NCBI GenBank assembly: GCA_965222335.1
Contig: OZ244944.1
Location: 3,348,001-3,412,000, forward strand
Source of the DNA: G965222335 sp965222335
Lineage (GTDB): Bacteria; Pseudomonadota; Gammaproteobacteria; Pseudomonadales; Halieaceae
Reading direction: 5' to 3'
Length of the DNA stretch: 64,000 bases
A program made the position numbers and the translations under genes. Each line of letters begins with the position of its first letter. Position 1 is the first letter of the stretch. The notes below the pieces were generated by a model. The model was not told the origin of the DNA. It saw only the letters and a list, made by a program, of their open reading frames with translations, and ran no database searches. Positions 43,213-52,037 of this stretch are shown here, piece by piece.

Positions 43213-43446
43213 CGTCGGCCGGGGTGAAGTCGCGCAAACCACCCCGCTGAAGTATTCACTGTCTGAAAACCAGGACATTGGTACCGACACGGGTACCCCG
43301 ATTACCTACGACTACCGCACACCCTTTGATTTCCAGGGTTCACTGGGCGAGGTTGTCGTGGCGATTCACTAGGCGGCAGGCCCAGCAGGCCGGCAATGGC
43401 CGGTCTGCTGGGCGCGCCTAAAGAGGTCCGTGGGCAAAACGACCGC
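43213..43446 (+). pseudogene. Sulfatase 3' fragment (direct repeat copy B)
   Basis: The first 160 bases (to a TAG at 43370-43372) encode a C-terminal sulfatase fragment nearly identical to the end of the intact gene, without start or catalytic part. The rest repeats the 3' flank. It is most simply read as the remains of a tandem sulfatase copy whose main part was deleted or replaced. Fewer changes at third codon positions than expected for an old copy suggest a recent event, but this was not counted. Confidence 0.85.
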
Positions 43447-43466
43447 GCGCCAATTACAGGTACTGC

Positions 43467-43826
43467 TTAGCGCTGATCCCGGTACACGTCCTCGCCCCAA
43501 CCCACGAGCAAGTCGTTGCGAAACACCAGCGGCGTGGTTTCATCGCGGGTGGTCTCGCCGTCGGAGTGCCGGCGTTGGGTGCGATAGAACAGCACGCGTA
43601 CCTCCTCACCCTCACGGGTGAAGGCTTCTGAGTCGTCCGGCGTTCCCAGTTCCTCGAGTACCTCGGCACGCAGTGCACCTATCTGCAGATGACTGATCGC
43701 TTCACGATTGTCTCGCTGCTCACCCTTCCAGCTGTCGTTGTTGACTAACTCGCCATCGATAAAGACACAGCCGACGGACGACAATGCCAACAGACCTACC
43801 ACCAAAAAACGGGCCGGGAAAACCAT
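43467..43826 (-). CDS. DUF3192 lipoprotein (SmpA/OmlA-like)
   Basis: A 119-residue lipoprotein with lipobox cysteine C20 (LSSVGC) and a DUF3192 domain: NREAISHLQIGALRAEVLEELGTPD, VLFYRTQRRHSDGETTRDE and PLVFRNDLLVGWGE fit the family as I know it. The fold resembles the small outer-membrane lipoproteins SmpA/BamE; a specific role is not established. The ATG at 43826 has GAGGT upstream. It is divergent from dbpA across a 117-base gap that contains two inverted repeats. Confidence 0.9.
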   Translation of the reverse strand: MVFPARFLVVGLLALSSVGCVFIDGELVNNDSWKGEQRDNREAISHLQIGALRAEVLEELGTPDDSEAFTREGEEVRVLFYRTQRRHSDGETTRDETTPLVFRNDLLVGWGEDVYRDQR

Positions 43827-43860
43827 GCTGGTTACCTCACTGTTAATTGCTTGATAATAA

Positions 43861-43908
43861 GAGCGCGGGGTGCGCTCTGCTATGGTGTTATATTTTACTA
43901 TAACACCA
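43861..43908. promoter_or_regulatory. Two inverted repeats in the dbpA/lipoprotein divergent gap
   Basis: GAGCGC-N5-GCGCTC lies at 43861-43876 or so, and a perfect 10-bp repeat TGGTGTTATA/TATAACACCA around TTTTAC at 43883-43908. The second lies 36 bases before the dbpA GTG, so it falls in the dbpA leader or promoter. It could be an operator or a leader hairpin. Confidence 0.5.
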
Positions 43909-43943
43909 GGAATGTCAACCGCTCTCAACCCAAGGACCCACAA

Positions 43944-45323
43944 GTGACCACAGCTTTCAGTTCCCTCGACCTCAATGCCGACCTGCTGGCCAACCTGGCG
44001 ACGCTGGACTATCACAGCATGACGCCAATCCAGGCCCGCAGCCTGCCGCCCATCCTGGCGGGGCGCGACGTGATCGGGCAGGGCAAAACTGGCTCCGGCA
44101 AGACCGCCGCCTTCGGCCTCGGGTTGCTGCAGAAACTGGAGGTGAAGCGTTTTGCGGTCCAGGCGCTGGTGCTCTGTCCCACCCGGGAACTGGCGGACCA
44201 GGTGGCGAAGGAGATTCGCCGTCTCGGGCGCGGCATCCACAATATCAAGGTGCTGACCCTGTGCGGCGGCATGCCTTTCGGACCGCAGATTGGTTCCCTG
44301 GAGCACGGCGCCCATATTGTGGTGGGCACACCGGGGCGCATTGAAGAGCACCTGGGCAAGGGCAGCTTAAAGCTGGAAATGCTGACCACGCTGGTGCTGG
44401 ATGAGGCCGATCGCATGCTGGACATGGGGTTCCAGCCCTCGCTGGATGCCATCCTTGCGCACGTGCCCGCCCAGCGCCAGACCCTGCTGTTCAGCGCCAC
44501 CTTTCCACCCGGGATCGAGTCGATCGCGCAGCGGGTGATGCAGGCGCCCGAGCGGATAGCGGTGGAATCCACTCACGACAGCAGCACCATCGCCCAGGTA
44601 TTTCACCAGGTGCAGGACAGCGAACGCAGCACCGCTTTGCGCCTGCTGCTCCTTGAGCAGCGGCCGGATTCCGCGGTGGTGTTCTGCAACACCAAACTGG
44701 AATGTGCCGAGGTCGCCAGCGAACTGGCGCGCTCGGGTTTCAGCGCCCGGGCACTCCACGGCGACCTGGAGCAGCGCGATCGCGACCGCACCCTGGTGCA
44801 GTTCGCCAACAAGAGCATTTCCGTGCTGGTGGCCACCGATGTAGCCGCCCGCGGCCTGGACATTGACGCCCTGGATGCGGTCATCAACTACCACATCCCG
44901 CGTGACCTGGAGGTCTATGTGCACCGCATCGGCCGGACGGGCCGTGCCGGCAGCTCAGGCCTCGCCTGCACCCTGTTCAGCGACAGGGAGCAACACAAGC
45001 TGGCGAAACTGGAGGCTATGCTGGAACAGCCGATTGAACCTGTTGCACTGCCCCCGCAGAGCCTGCTGAAAACCCCCGGCTACAAACCGCCGATGGTGAG
45101 CCTGGAGATCGCCGCCGGCAAGAAGCAGAAGCTGCGCCCCGGTGACATCCTCGGCGCCCTCACCGGTGAAGACGGTATCGAGGGCAAGCAGGTCGGCAAG
45201 ATCACCCTCTACGACAACTGGTCCTGCGTCGCAGTGCGGCGCAAAGAGGCAGGCACGGCGCTGCAGAAGTTGGGGCGGGGCAAGGTGAAGGGGCGAAGCT
45301 TCCGGGTGCGGGTACTGGAGTAG
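43944..45323 (+). CDS. dbpA: ATP-dependent RNA helicase DbpA
   Basis: A 459-residue DEAD-box helicase for late 50S assembly, close in length to E. coli DbpA (457). Motifs: Q-motif near MTPIQARSLPP, Walker A KTGSGKT, DEADRMLD, SAT in FSATFPPG, HGDLEQRDRD and HRIGRTGRAG. The C-terminal ~75 residues (KLRPGDILGALTGEDGIEGKQVGKI) form the domain that binds 23S hairpin 92. The GTG start at 43944 aligns with the E. coli N-terminus; frames upstream add unrelated residues. Confidence 0.95.
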   Translation: MTTAFSSLDLNADLLANLATLDYHSMTPIQARSLPPILAGRDVIGQGKTGSGKTAAFGLGLLQKLEVKRFAVQALVLCPTRELADQVAKEIRRLGRGIHNIKVLTLCGGMPFGPQIGSLEHGAHIVVGTPGRIEEHLGKGSLKLEMLTTLVLDEADRMLDMGFQPSLDAILAHVPAQRQTLLFSATFPPGIESIAQRVMQAPERIAVESTHDSSTIAQVFHQVQDSERSTALRLLLLEQRPDSAVVFCNTKLECAEVASELARSGFSARALHGDLEQRDRDRTLVQFANKSISVLVATDVAARGLDIDALDAVINYHIPRDLEVYVHRIGRTGRAGSSGLACTLFSDREQHKLAKLEAMLEQPIEPVALPPQSLLKTPGYKPPMVSLEIAAGKKQKLRPGDILGALTGEDGIEGKQVGKITLYDNWSCVAVRRKEAGTALQKLGRGKVKGRSFRVRVLE

Positions 45324-45459
45324 GGCGTCGACACAGGGCCCGCTGCTGGCGCTCCGATAGCGCACGCACGCAATAAGACTGCTTCACCTTCCTGCGTCGG
45401 GTGCTCGCTAAGTGGACTGAACCGGTTTAGATTTTGCGGAGCGCTCGAACAGGCGGTTG

Positions 45460-47181
45460 CTATGCGGATGCCTCCCTTCCCCCACGCACCAACCTGCCCG
45501 GCAGCGGCCCACAGGCCTGCCCCTCCCGGCAAACTGTCTCCCCACTCACCACCGTTGCCACGTAGCCCCGCGCGCGCTGCACCAGGCGCTTGCCGCCGCC
45601 AGGCAGGTCGTGGCGCAGCTCCGGCGGGTGCAGTGACAGGCGCTGGAAGTCGATGATGTTAAGGTCGGCCTTGTAGCCGGGCGCCAGCAGGCCGCGATCT
45701 TCCAGGCCCATGGTGAGGGCCGTCGCGCGGCTGAGGCGGTGTATCAGTTCGGGCAAAGAAATGCGGCCCTGGTCGCGGTCGCGGCCCCAGTGGGTCAGGG
45801 CGAAGGTGGAGTAGCTGCCATCGCAGATAGTGGCCGCGTGGGCACCGCCGTCGCCCAGGCCGGGCAATACGTGTGGGTGGGCCAGAAGGGTGGCCACGGC
45901 GTCGAGGCCGCCGTTGTGGTAGTTGGCCATGGCGAGGTAGAGCCAGGTCCCGGTTTCGCCCTCCAGCATCAAGTCGTAGGCCAGCTCCTCCGGGCTGATG
46001 TCACGAGCCTGTGCCCGCCCGGCAATGCTCTGTTCCCAGGGTTGTTCGTAGTCGGGCGGGTCACCCAGCAGGAACATGTGGTCGAAGTCACGCACGGTGC
46101 GCCCCAGCACCAGGGCGGGGTCAGGGTCCAGCGGCTCGTTGATGATGCGCTGGCGCAGGGAGGGGTCACGCAGGCGCTGCAGACGCTCCTGGTGGGGCAG
46201 GTCAGCCACTTCCTGGTAAGCCCTGGTCGTGTAGAAGGGGTTCAGGGTCAGGTCGTGACCCAGCAGCATGCCGATGGCTCGGGGCATCACCTGACCCTTG
46301 ATCACCACGCCTGCGGCGTTGGCGGCCTCCAGGTCCTCCAGTAGCTGCGGCCATATCTGCGGCCCGCTGTTGCCGGTGCCGATGGAGAAGGTAAGCGGAC
46401 GGCCGGCGGCTTCCGCCAGCTCGCGCAATACACTCACGTCCTTGCCGGGCAGGTGCACGTCCTCCACGATCTGGAATACCCCCTTGCCCTTTTTGCCCAG
46501 GGTTCGCGCGAGCGCCAGCAGCTCCTCGTTGCTGGCTTCCAGGGTGGGGATGGGCTTGCCGTCGCTGGAGCGGTGAAAGAGCGTGCGCGAGGTGGCTATG
46601 CCCATGGCACCGGCGTCCAGCGCCTCTTCCAGCAGCTGGCACATTTGCTCGATGTCCGCCGCGGTCGCGGGTTCGCGGTTGGCGCCGCGCTCGCCCATCA
46701 CATACACGCGCAGGGCCGCGTGCGGCAGGTAGGCCCCTACATCCATGTCGTAGCGGCGCGAGGCAATCAGGTCCAGGTACTCGGGGAAGCTCTCCCAGGT
46801 CCAGGGCAGGCCCTCGGCCAGGACCGGGAAGGGAATGTCTTCCACGCCGTCCATCAAGCGGATCAGCGTGTCATGGTCCTGGACGCGGCAGGGCGCGAAA
46901 CCCACGCCGCAGTTGCCCATGATGGCGGTGGTCACACCGTGACAGGAGGAGGGTTGCAGGCGGTTTTCCCAGGTGACGTGGCCGTCGTAATGGGTGTGCA
47001 CGTCGACGAAGCCGGGAGTCACCAGCAGGCCGCTCGCATCAATTTCCTCGCGGGCGGTGCCGGGTGTGTCACCGATCGCCGCGACCAGGCCATCCTTTAT
47101 GGCGACGTCGGCGCGGAAGGCTTCGGCGCCGCTGCCATCCAGCACGGTGCCACCGCGTACAATGAGGTCGTAGTCGCTCAT
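45460..47181 (-). CDS. N-acyl-D-amino-acid deacylase-type amidohydrolase
   Basis: A 573-residue metal-dependent hydrolase. DYDLIVRGGTVLDGSGAEAF at the N-terminus and the metal motif VDVHTHYDGH match the D-aminoacylase branch of the amidohydrolase superfamily. Further ligands are expected at the Cys/His in GNCGVGFAP and GDGGAHA. The ATG at 47181 overlaps the stop of the TauD-type gene (ATGA), so both are in one operon with the TonB-dependent receptor. The true substrate may be an N-acyl compound unrelated to D-amino acids, as such proteins are common in catabolic clusters. Confidence 0.88.
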   Translation of the reverse strand: MSDYDLIVRGGTVLDGSGAEAFRADVAIKDGLVAAIGDTPGTAREEIDASGLLVTPGFVDVHTHYDGHVTWENRLQPSSCHGVTTAIMGNCGVGFAPCRVQDHDTLIRLMDGVEDIPFPVLAEGLPWTWESFPEYLDLIASRRYDMDVGAYLPHAALRVYVMGERGANREPATAADIEQMCQLLEEALDAGAMGIATSRTLFHRSSDGKPIPTLEASNEELLALARTLGKKGKGVFQIVEDVHLPGKDVSVLRELAEAAGRPLTFSIGTGNSGPQIWPQLLEDLEAANAAGVVIKGQVMPRAIGMLLGHDLTLNPFYTTRAYQEVADLPHQERLQRLRDPSLRQRIINEPLDPDPALVLGRTVRDFDHMFLLGDPPDYEQPWEQSIAGRAQARDISPEELAYDLMLEGETGTWLYLAMANYHNGGLDAVATLLAHPHVLPGLGDGGAHAATICDGSYSTFALTHWGRDRDQGRISLPELIHRLSRATALTMGLEDRGLLAPGYKADLNIIDFQRLSLHPPELRHDLPGGGKRLVQRARGYVATVVSGETVCREGQACGPLPGRLVRGGREASA

Positions 47182-48086
47182 GCGTGTTGTGCCTCCTCGT
47201 CCTCGATAATGCGGCCCATTTTCGCGCTGCCACGAATGGTGCTGCGCTGCACGATGCGAATCTCGTCCGTCGGGTGGCCGAATGCCATGTGCATGGTGCG
47301 ACGGTTGTCCCAGGCCACGATGTCGTTGTTCTGCCACTGATGAATATACTGGAACTGCGGTTGCTGCGCGTGTTCCACCAGCTGCTCGATAAGCGCGTCA
47401 CTCTCCGCCGCGGGCAGGCCGATGATGGACTGGATGTTGAGCGTGCTGATGTTGAGAACGCGTCGCCCGGTCTCCGGGTGCACCCACACCAGGGGGTGGG
47501 CGACCGGCGGGAACGCCGGCAGGTCCATGGTCGAGCCCTGCAGCTGCCGGCCCGCGGGCACGTTGAAGCGCATGCCGCCGAGGTCTGGCGAGAAGATATA
47601 GCGCGCTTCCAGGCCTTCCAGGCGGGCCTGGATGTCTGTGGGCAGGGCCTCCCAGGCTTTCGCGGTATCGATCCAGCCCGTCTGCCCACCGTGCTCGCTG
47701 TTTTTAACCATGCGCAGCACCGCGCCCGCGTTGGGCGTGGTCGTGAAGGCCAGGTCCGTGTGCCAGGGGATGTGACCGTAGGTCGGTACGCCCTCAAGCT
47801 CGTATACCGGACCGGAAAGCCCCGCTTCGTTGCTCAACAGAATCAACTCGGGATAGCCCGGCAGGCGAAAGTGCTCGATGGGGTGTGGCTCAAGCTCGCC
47901 GAGGCAGCGCGACACCTGCAGCAGCGCATCGGGTGACGTGCCCAGGCCGCGAAATACCAGCACGCCCTCCCGCAGCCAGAGCTCGCGCAGGGCAATGGCG
48001 TCCGCCTCAGGAATCAACCGGGACGGGTCCAGGCCGGTTACTTCCGCGCCGACATCACCGCTCAGTGCTTTGCTTGCAATCGTCAT
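47178..48086 (-). CDS. TauD/TfdA-family 2-oxoglutarate dioxygenase
   Basis: A 302-residue non-haem iron oxygenase. The iron triad is visible as HTDLAF (His and Asp) and the distal His in TMHMAFG; the 2-oxoglutarate-binding Arg is in EIRIVQRSTIRG. ATG 48086 has GGAGG six bases upstream and is chosen over an ATG 10 codons earlier. It lies between the amidohydrolase and the TonB-dependent receptor on the same strand. Substrates of the family include taurine, phenoxyacetates and sulfate esters; here unknown. Confidence 0.9.
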   Translation of the reverse strand: MTIASKALSGDVGAEVTGLDPSRLIPEADAIALRELWLREGVLVFRGLGTSPDALLQVSRCLGELEPHPIEHFRLPGYPELILLSNEAGLSGPVYELEGVPTYGHIPWHTDLAFTTTPNAGAVLRMVKNSEHGGQTGWIDTAKAWEALPTDIQARLEGLEARYIFSPDLGGMRFNVPAGRQLQGSTMDLPAFPPVAHPLVWVHPETGRRVLNISTLNIQSIIGLPAAESDALIEQLVEHAQQPQFQYIHQWQNNDIVAWDNRRTMHMAFGHPTDEIRIVQRSTIRGSAKMGRIIEDEEAQHA

Positions 48087-48116
48087 CTGCTGCCTCCGCC
48101 GGGTCGGCCGGCGCAC

Positions 48117-50402
48117 TTAAAACGTGAACTCCGCCTGCAGGCCGTAAGTGCGGGGGTTGCCGAAGTAGCTCGTGGCGAAGGGACCGAAGGGTACGGTGTT
48201 CAGACGATACTCGTTGTCGGCGAGGTTTTTACCCCACAGCGCCACCTGCATGCTGCTGTTGCCCACAGGAATGTCGGCCAGGGTCAGGCGAGCATTGACA
48301 AGGCCATAGCCCTTGATGTCCGACACCGCTTTCTGCTCGGGCTTCACGTAGGGCGTGTAGTCGTCGTTGTAGCTGTAGTCCACACGACCGGTCAGCTCAC
48401 CGAAGTGGGCCCGCAGGAAAGTGTACTCGACCCCAAGGTTGACGGTGTGCATGGGCGTGTACTGGGTGTAACGGTCGTCCGCCACGTCCACGGTTTCGCC
48501 CAGTACCGGGTCAAACTCGAGGAATTCCTCGAAGCTCGAATCCAGGTAACCGTAGTTGGCGGTGATCATCAGGTCCGCCGTGGGCGCGTACACGGCCTCC
48601 AGTTCGAAACCGGTTTTCTCCGACTGGCCGGCGTTCTCGATTACCGAGGCCGCGGAACCGGAGGAGTCCGGCAGGAACACGGAGAGCTGGATGTCCTGTT
48701 CGTCGTTGAAGAACGCGGCGGCGTTCAGCTGCAGGGTGTTGTCCAGCCAGCGGCTCTTGAAGCCGATTTCGTAGGAGTCGATTTCCTCGGCGTCGAAGCC
48801 GCGGTTGAAGGACTCGATGCTGCCGGCCTCGGCGTTGAAGCCACCGGACTTCCAGCCCTGGGCATACTTGGCGTACGCGCTGAACTCGTCGGTGAATTCG
48901 TAGTTGAAGATCACCGTGGGCGAGACATTGGTGAAATCGTCAGTGTTTTCACCGGCAAAGGGCGGATTGTCCGCGGGGTGGTCGATGTAAACGGTTTTTT
49001 CCTCGTCGGTCCAGCGCACGCCGAGGGTCACCGTCAGGCGATCATCCAGCACGGGTGGGCGCCAGTCTGCCTGGGCGTAGGCGGCAATCTGCTCTGACTC
49101 CAGGCCGTAGCGGTTGTCCTGGAGGAGAGGGCCGAAGAAGCTGTTCAGCGGTCTCAGGGGGTTGTGCGCGTCCGCCTGTTCCTCGAAGTAGTACAGCCCC
49201 ATCACGTAGTCGACGCGGTCGAGGCTGCCGGTGTACTGCAGTTCATGAGACTCCTGCTGGTAGTCTTCCGCAAGCTGCGAGTGGAACAGCGAAAAGGGCG
49301 TGCCGTCATTGTCCAGGCTCTGGAAGTAATCCAGGTCCCGGTCGTTGAAGGTGTACTTGATGCTGGAGGTGTCCAGGTCGTAGTTCACGGTCAGGGTATG
49401 ACTGGTGGACTCGAATTCCTCGGCCACGTCGGCATCGACGGAGTTGCTGTCGATGTTCTCGTTTTCCGGGGTCACAAACTGGGCCAGGTCACCCGGCAGC
49501 GGGAAGCCGAAGGTCAGGCTGGTCGTGTCGAGGTCGGTGAACTGCGGCTTGCCAGGGGTGTTGTCGACATCGACATCGTCGAGCGTGTAGCGCGCGGTCA
49601 GGCGGTCATTCACTTCCCACAGCAGGTCAACGCGCCCAATGGTGCTCTCGGCGGCATTGTGTTCCCTGGTCTCGCCCGCGGGGTTGGCGGGTATCGGCTG
49701 CCCGGTGAAGGGGTGGGTGATGGTGGTGCCCGGCGCCGGGTCTACGTTGTCATAGAAGCCGTCGCGTTCGTCGCTCAACAGGCTGAACTTGCTGAGCAGG
49801 CGGCCGGCGCTGCCCAGCTCCAGGGCGGGCAGGTTGATGGAGCCGTAGAGCTCTCGGTAGTCAAAATTGCCCGCTTCGGCACGTAGGCGGCCGCCCAGTT
49901 CGCCGGTTGGCTTCAGGGTCGTCACATTGATTGCCCCCCCGGAGGTGTTACGGCCGAACAGCGTACCCTGGGGACCTCGCAGCACCTCGATGCGCTCCAC
50001 CTCCGGCAGTTTGAAGACATTCCCGGAAAACTTGCCCACGTAGGCACCGTCCATGTAGATCCCCACCGTCGGTTCCCAGTAGATGCCGGGGTTGGAGGTC
50101 ACCGAGCCGCGAATGGCGATGGTGGCCTTGGCGGTGTTGGAGGGCAGGGGTGCCACTTTCACGTTGGGGGCGAAGGTGCCCAGGTCGACGAGGTCGCGGA
50201 TACCTTTTTGGTCCAATTCATGCTGGCCAAAGGCAGTGATGGCGATAGGGGCATCCTGCAGGGACTGTTCGCGCTTCTGTGCGGTGACCACGACTTCTTC
50301 AAGGCCCTGGGCCTGTACCTGTGCGGCGGTAGCAATGGCGGTGCACAGGGCCAGGGGCGACAGTGCGGGATGGAATCGTGTGGTACGGGTGACGTCTGTC
50401 AT
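48117..50402 (-). CDS. TonB-dependent outer-membrane receptor
   Basis: A 761-residue receptor. The signal peptide (residues ~1-32, ending VQAQ) is followed by a TonB-box-like LEEVVVTAQKRE, the plug domain (~50-165, with NVTTLKPTGE at its end) and a 22-strand barrel ending in the terminal aromatic FTF. The pattern 'EEVVVTAQKREQSLQDAPIAITAF' (first half shown) is typical of receptors for hydrophobic organic compounds in sphingomonads and Halieaceae. AGGAG precedes ATG 50402. It is the first gene of a leftward set with the TauD-type and amidohydrolase genes and likely imports the substrate of the surrounding cluster. Confidence 0.95.
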   Translation of the reverse strand: MTDVTRTTRFHPALSPLALCTAIATAAQVQAQGLEEVVVTAQKREQSLQDAPIAITAFGQHELDQKGIRDLVDLGTFAPNVKVAPLPSNTAKATIAIRGSVTSNPGIYWEPTVGIYMDGAYVGKFSGNVFKLPEVERIEVLRGPQGTLFGRNTSGGAINVTTLKPTGELGGRLRAEAGNFDYRELYGSINLPALELGSAGRLLSKFSLLSDERDGFYDNVDPAPGTTITHPFTGQPIPANPAGETREHNAAESTIGRVDLLWEVNDRLTARYTLDDVDVDNTPGKPQFTDLDTTSLTFGFPLPGDLAQFVTPENENIDSNSVDADVAEEFESTSHTLTVNYDLDTSSIKYTFNDRDLDYFQSLDNDGTPFSLFHSQLAEDYQQESHELQYTGSLDRVDYVMGLYYFEEQADAHNPLRPLNSFFGPLLQDNRYGLESEQIAAYAQADWRPPVLDDRLTVTLGVRWTDEEKTVYIDHPADNPPFAGENTDDFTNVSPTVIFNYEFTDEFSAYAKYAQGWKSGGFNAEAGSIESFNRGFDAEEIDSYEIGFKSRWLDNTLQLNAAAFFNDEQDIQLSVFLPDSSGSAASVIENAGQSEKTGFELEAVYAPTADLMITANYGYLDSSFEEFLEFDPVLGETVDVADDRYTQYTPMHTVNLGVEYTFLRAHFGELTGRVDYSYNDDYTPYVKPEQKAVSDIKGYGLVNARLTLADIPVGNSSMQVALWGKNLADNEYRLNTVPFGPFATSYFGNPRTYGLQAEFTF

Positions 50403-50813
50403 GGCGTGCTCCTGTAAAGCTTGCGGTGTCGTGTCGGCATCGTGCCATCCTGGCATCGGTTCGTGCCGTCCGACTATTCACGCTACAGGAAGGACCCCTG
50501 CGGAACATGGTCCATATGGGCTAGCCAAACGAGGGCGGTTCACTGAAATGAACCGCGGCGCGGCTGTCTGTACACCACGGACACCATGGTTTCATGCACG
50601 CTGCATAAGTCCCGGGTCGCCGAAGCTGGCCCCCCGGGTTGCGACTGGCATAATCAGGCATGTGCCTGTCACCAGAGTTCCGGGTCTTGTTCGAAAATTC
50701 ACTATACGATTGTATTGCCATGATGTAAGTTCATCCTCAAGTTCGCGCCTTTTTACAACAAGAACCGCGCGCGGCCGTCCAATGCGATTCGCCAACTGGC
50801 GCAGGAGTCCATT
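50403..50813. promoter_or_regulatory. Divergent control region of the catabolic cluster
   Basis: A 411-base gap between the leftward receptor and the rightward flavoprotein gene. It contains a perfect 8-bp inverted repeat GCGGTTCA/TGAACCGC (50535-50542, 50549-50556), which is a candidate operator. A/T-rich sequence near 50690-50735 may hold the rightward promoter. No gene was recognised in it. Confidence 0.45.
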
Positions 50814-51989
50814 ATGAACGCCCCCACAGCCCCTAACGGCCTGAACATGGCCCGCTCCATTGAAGAGATCGCGCTGGCGGAAGCGGCGCCCTCTGAGGCC
50901 CGGCGTACGCTGACCGAGCCCCTGGTGACAGCGCTGTGGGAGTCGGGCCTGATGCAGTATATGAACCCGGTGGAGGCGGGGGGCCAGGAGCCGGGGTTCG
51001 CGGAGCTGATCGATACCTGGGTGGAGATGGCGCGACAGGATGGCTCCCTGGGCTGGATTGGCATTGCCAACCTGCCCTCCAGCTGTTTTGCTGCCGCCTA
51101 CCTGCCCGATGATGGCTTCGCCGAGGTGTTTGCCGCCAACGACAATCGCGTCACCATGGGGGGACAGTTTTTTCCCAATGGCACCGGCGAGAAAGTGGAT
51201 GGCGGTTACAAGGTCACGGGCGCCTGGCAGTTCGGCAGTGGCACGGGCCATTCGGAATATGTGTGCGCCGGTTTCCTGCCCATGGATCAGGGCGAGATGG
51301 TGATGGCCGACGAGACGATGCCCTTGATGCTGGTGGCAGTGGTGCCGCGGGACGAGGTGAAGTTCAACGATGGCTGGCACGTGCAGGGGCTGAAAGGCAC
51401 CGGCAGCTACGACTACGAATTGAGCGAGGTGTTTGTCCCCGAGCGGCGCACCTACCCCCTGATGTCCCGGGAGCCGGTACGCGGGGGCAAGCTCTACCGC
51501 TTCGGGGTCATGCCGCTCACGGGTTGCGGTCACGCCGCCTGGGCACTGGGCGTCTCGCGCAGTGCGATCGACGATGTACGCGAGCTGGCGATCAACAAGG
51601 TGCGCATGGGAGACGATGGTTCGGTGGCGCACAAGCTGACCTTCCAGCGGGATCTGGCCCATCACGAGGGTATGTGGCGCGCCGCCAGGGCGGGTGTGGT
51701 CAATGTCTACACCGATATGGAGTCGCGTCTGCAGGCCGGCGAGGCGCTCACCCCACAGATGCGTGCCGATATGCGTATCGCAGCCAACTTTGCCACCGAG
51801 GCCAGCCGCGAGATTGTGCAGTGGGCGCACCTCGCCGCGGGCACCACCGCGATCCGCGAGGGTAGCCGACTGGAGCGGGCCTTCCGGGATATGTACACGG
51901 GCACCCAGCACGCCTTTATCAGCGAAAAGGTCTACACCGAGGCGGGCAAGCTGATGCTGGGGCTGATAGAAGACAGTACCGCGCTCTAG
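50814..51989 (+). CDS. Acyl-CoA dehydrogenase-type flavin monooxygenase or dehydrogenase
   Basis: A 391-residue protein of the acyl-CoA dehydrogenase fold, with a pattern closer to the type-2 C-terminal group that includes flavin-dependent hydroxylases such as HsaA: an N-terminal helical domain, a middle beta domain with VTGAWQFGSGTGHSEYV and a C-terminal helical bundle. The usual catalytic Glu of true acyl-CoA dehydrogenases was not identified. GGAG lies 9 bases before the ATG. It is the first gene of a rightward series (50.8-57.2 kb). HsaA homologues act in steroid A/B-ring degradation, which fits the context but is inference. Confidence 0.83.
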   Translation: MNAPTAPNGLNMARSIEEIALAEAAPSEARRTLTEPLVTALWESGLMQYMNPVEAGGQEPGFAELIDTWVEMARQDGSLGWIGIANLPSSCFAAAYLPDDGFAEVFAANDNRVTMGGQFFPNGTGEKVDGGYKVTGAWQFGSGTGHSEYVCAGFLPMDQGEMVMADETMPLMLVAVVPRDEVKFNDGWHVQGLKGTGSYDYELSEVFVPERRTYPLMSREPVRGGKLYRFGVMPLTGCGHAAWALGVSRSAIDDVRELAINKVRMGDDGSVAHKLTFQRDLAHHEGMWRAARAGVVNVYTDMESRLQAGEALTPQMRADMRIAANFATEASREIVQWAHLAAGTTAIREGSRLERAFRDMYTGTQHAFISEKVYTEAGKLMLGLIEDSTAL

Positions 51990-52037
51990 GCGGGGTGCCC
52001 TTCAACGTATAACGATAATCAGGGCAGGTAGCAGGGC

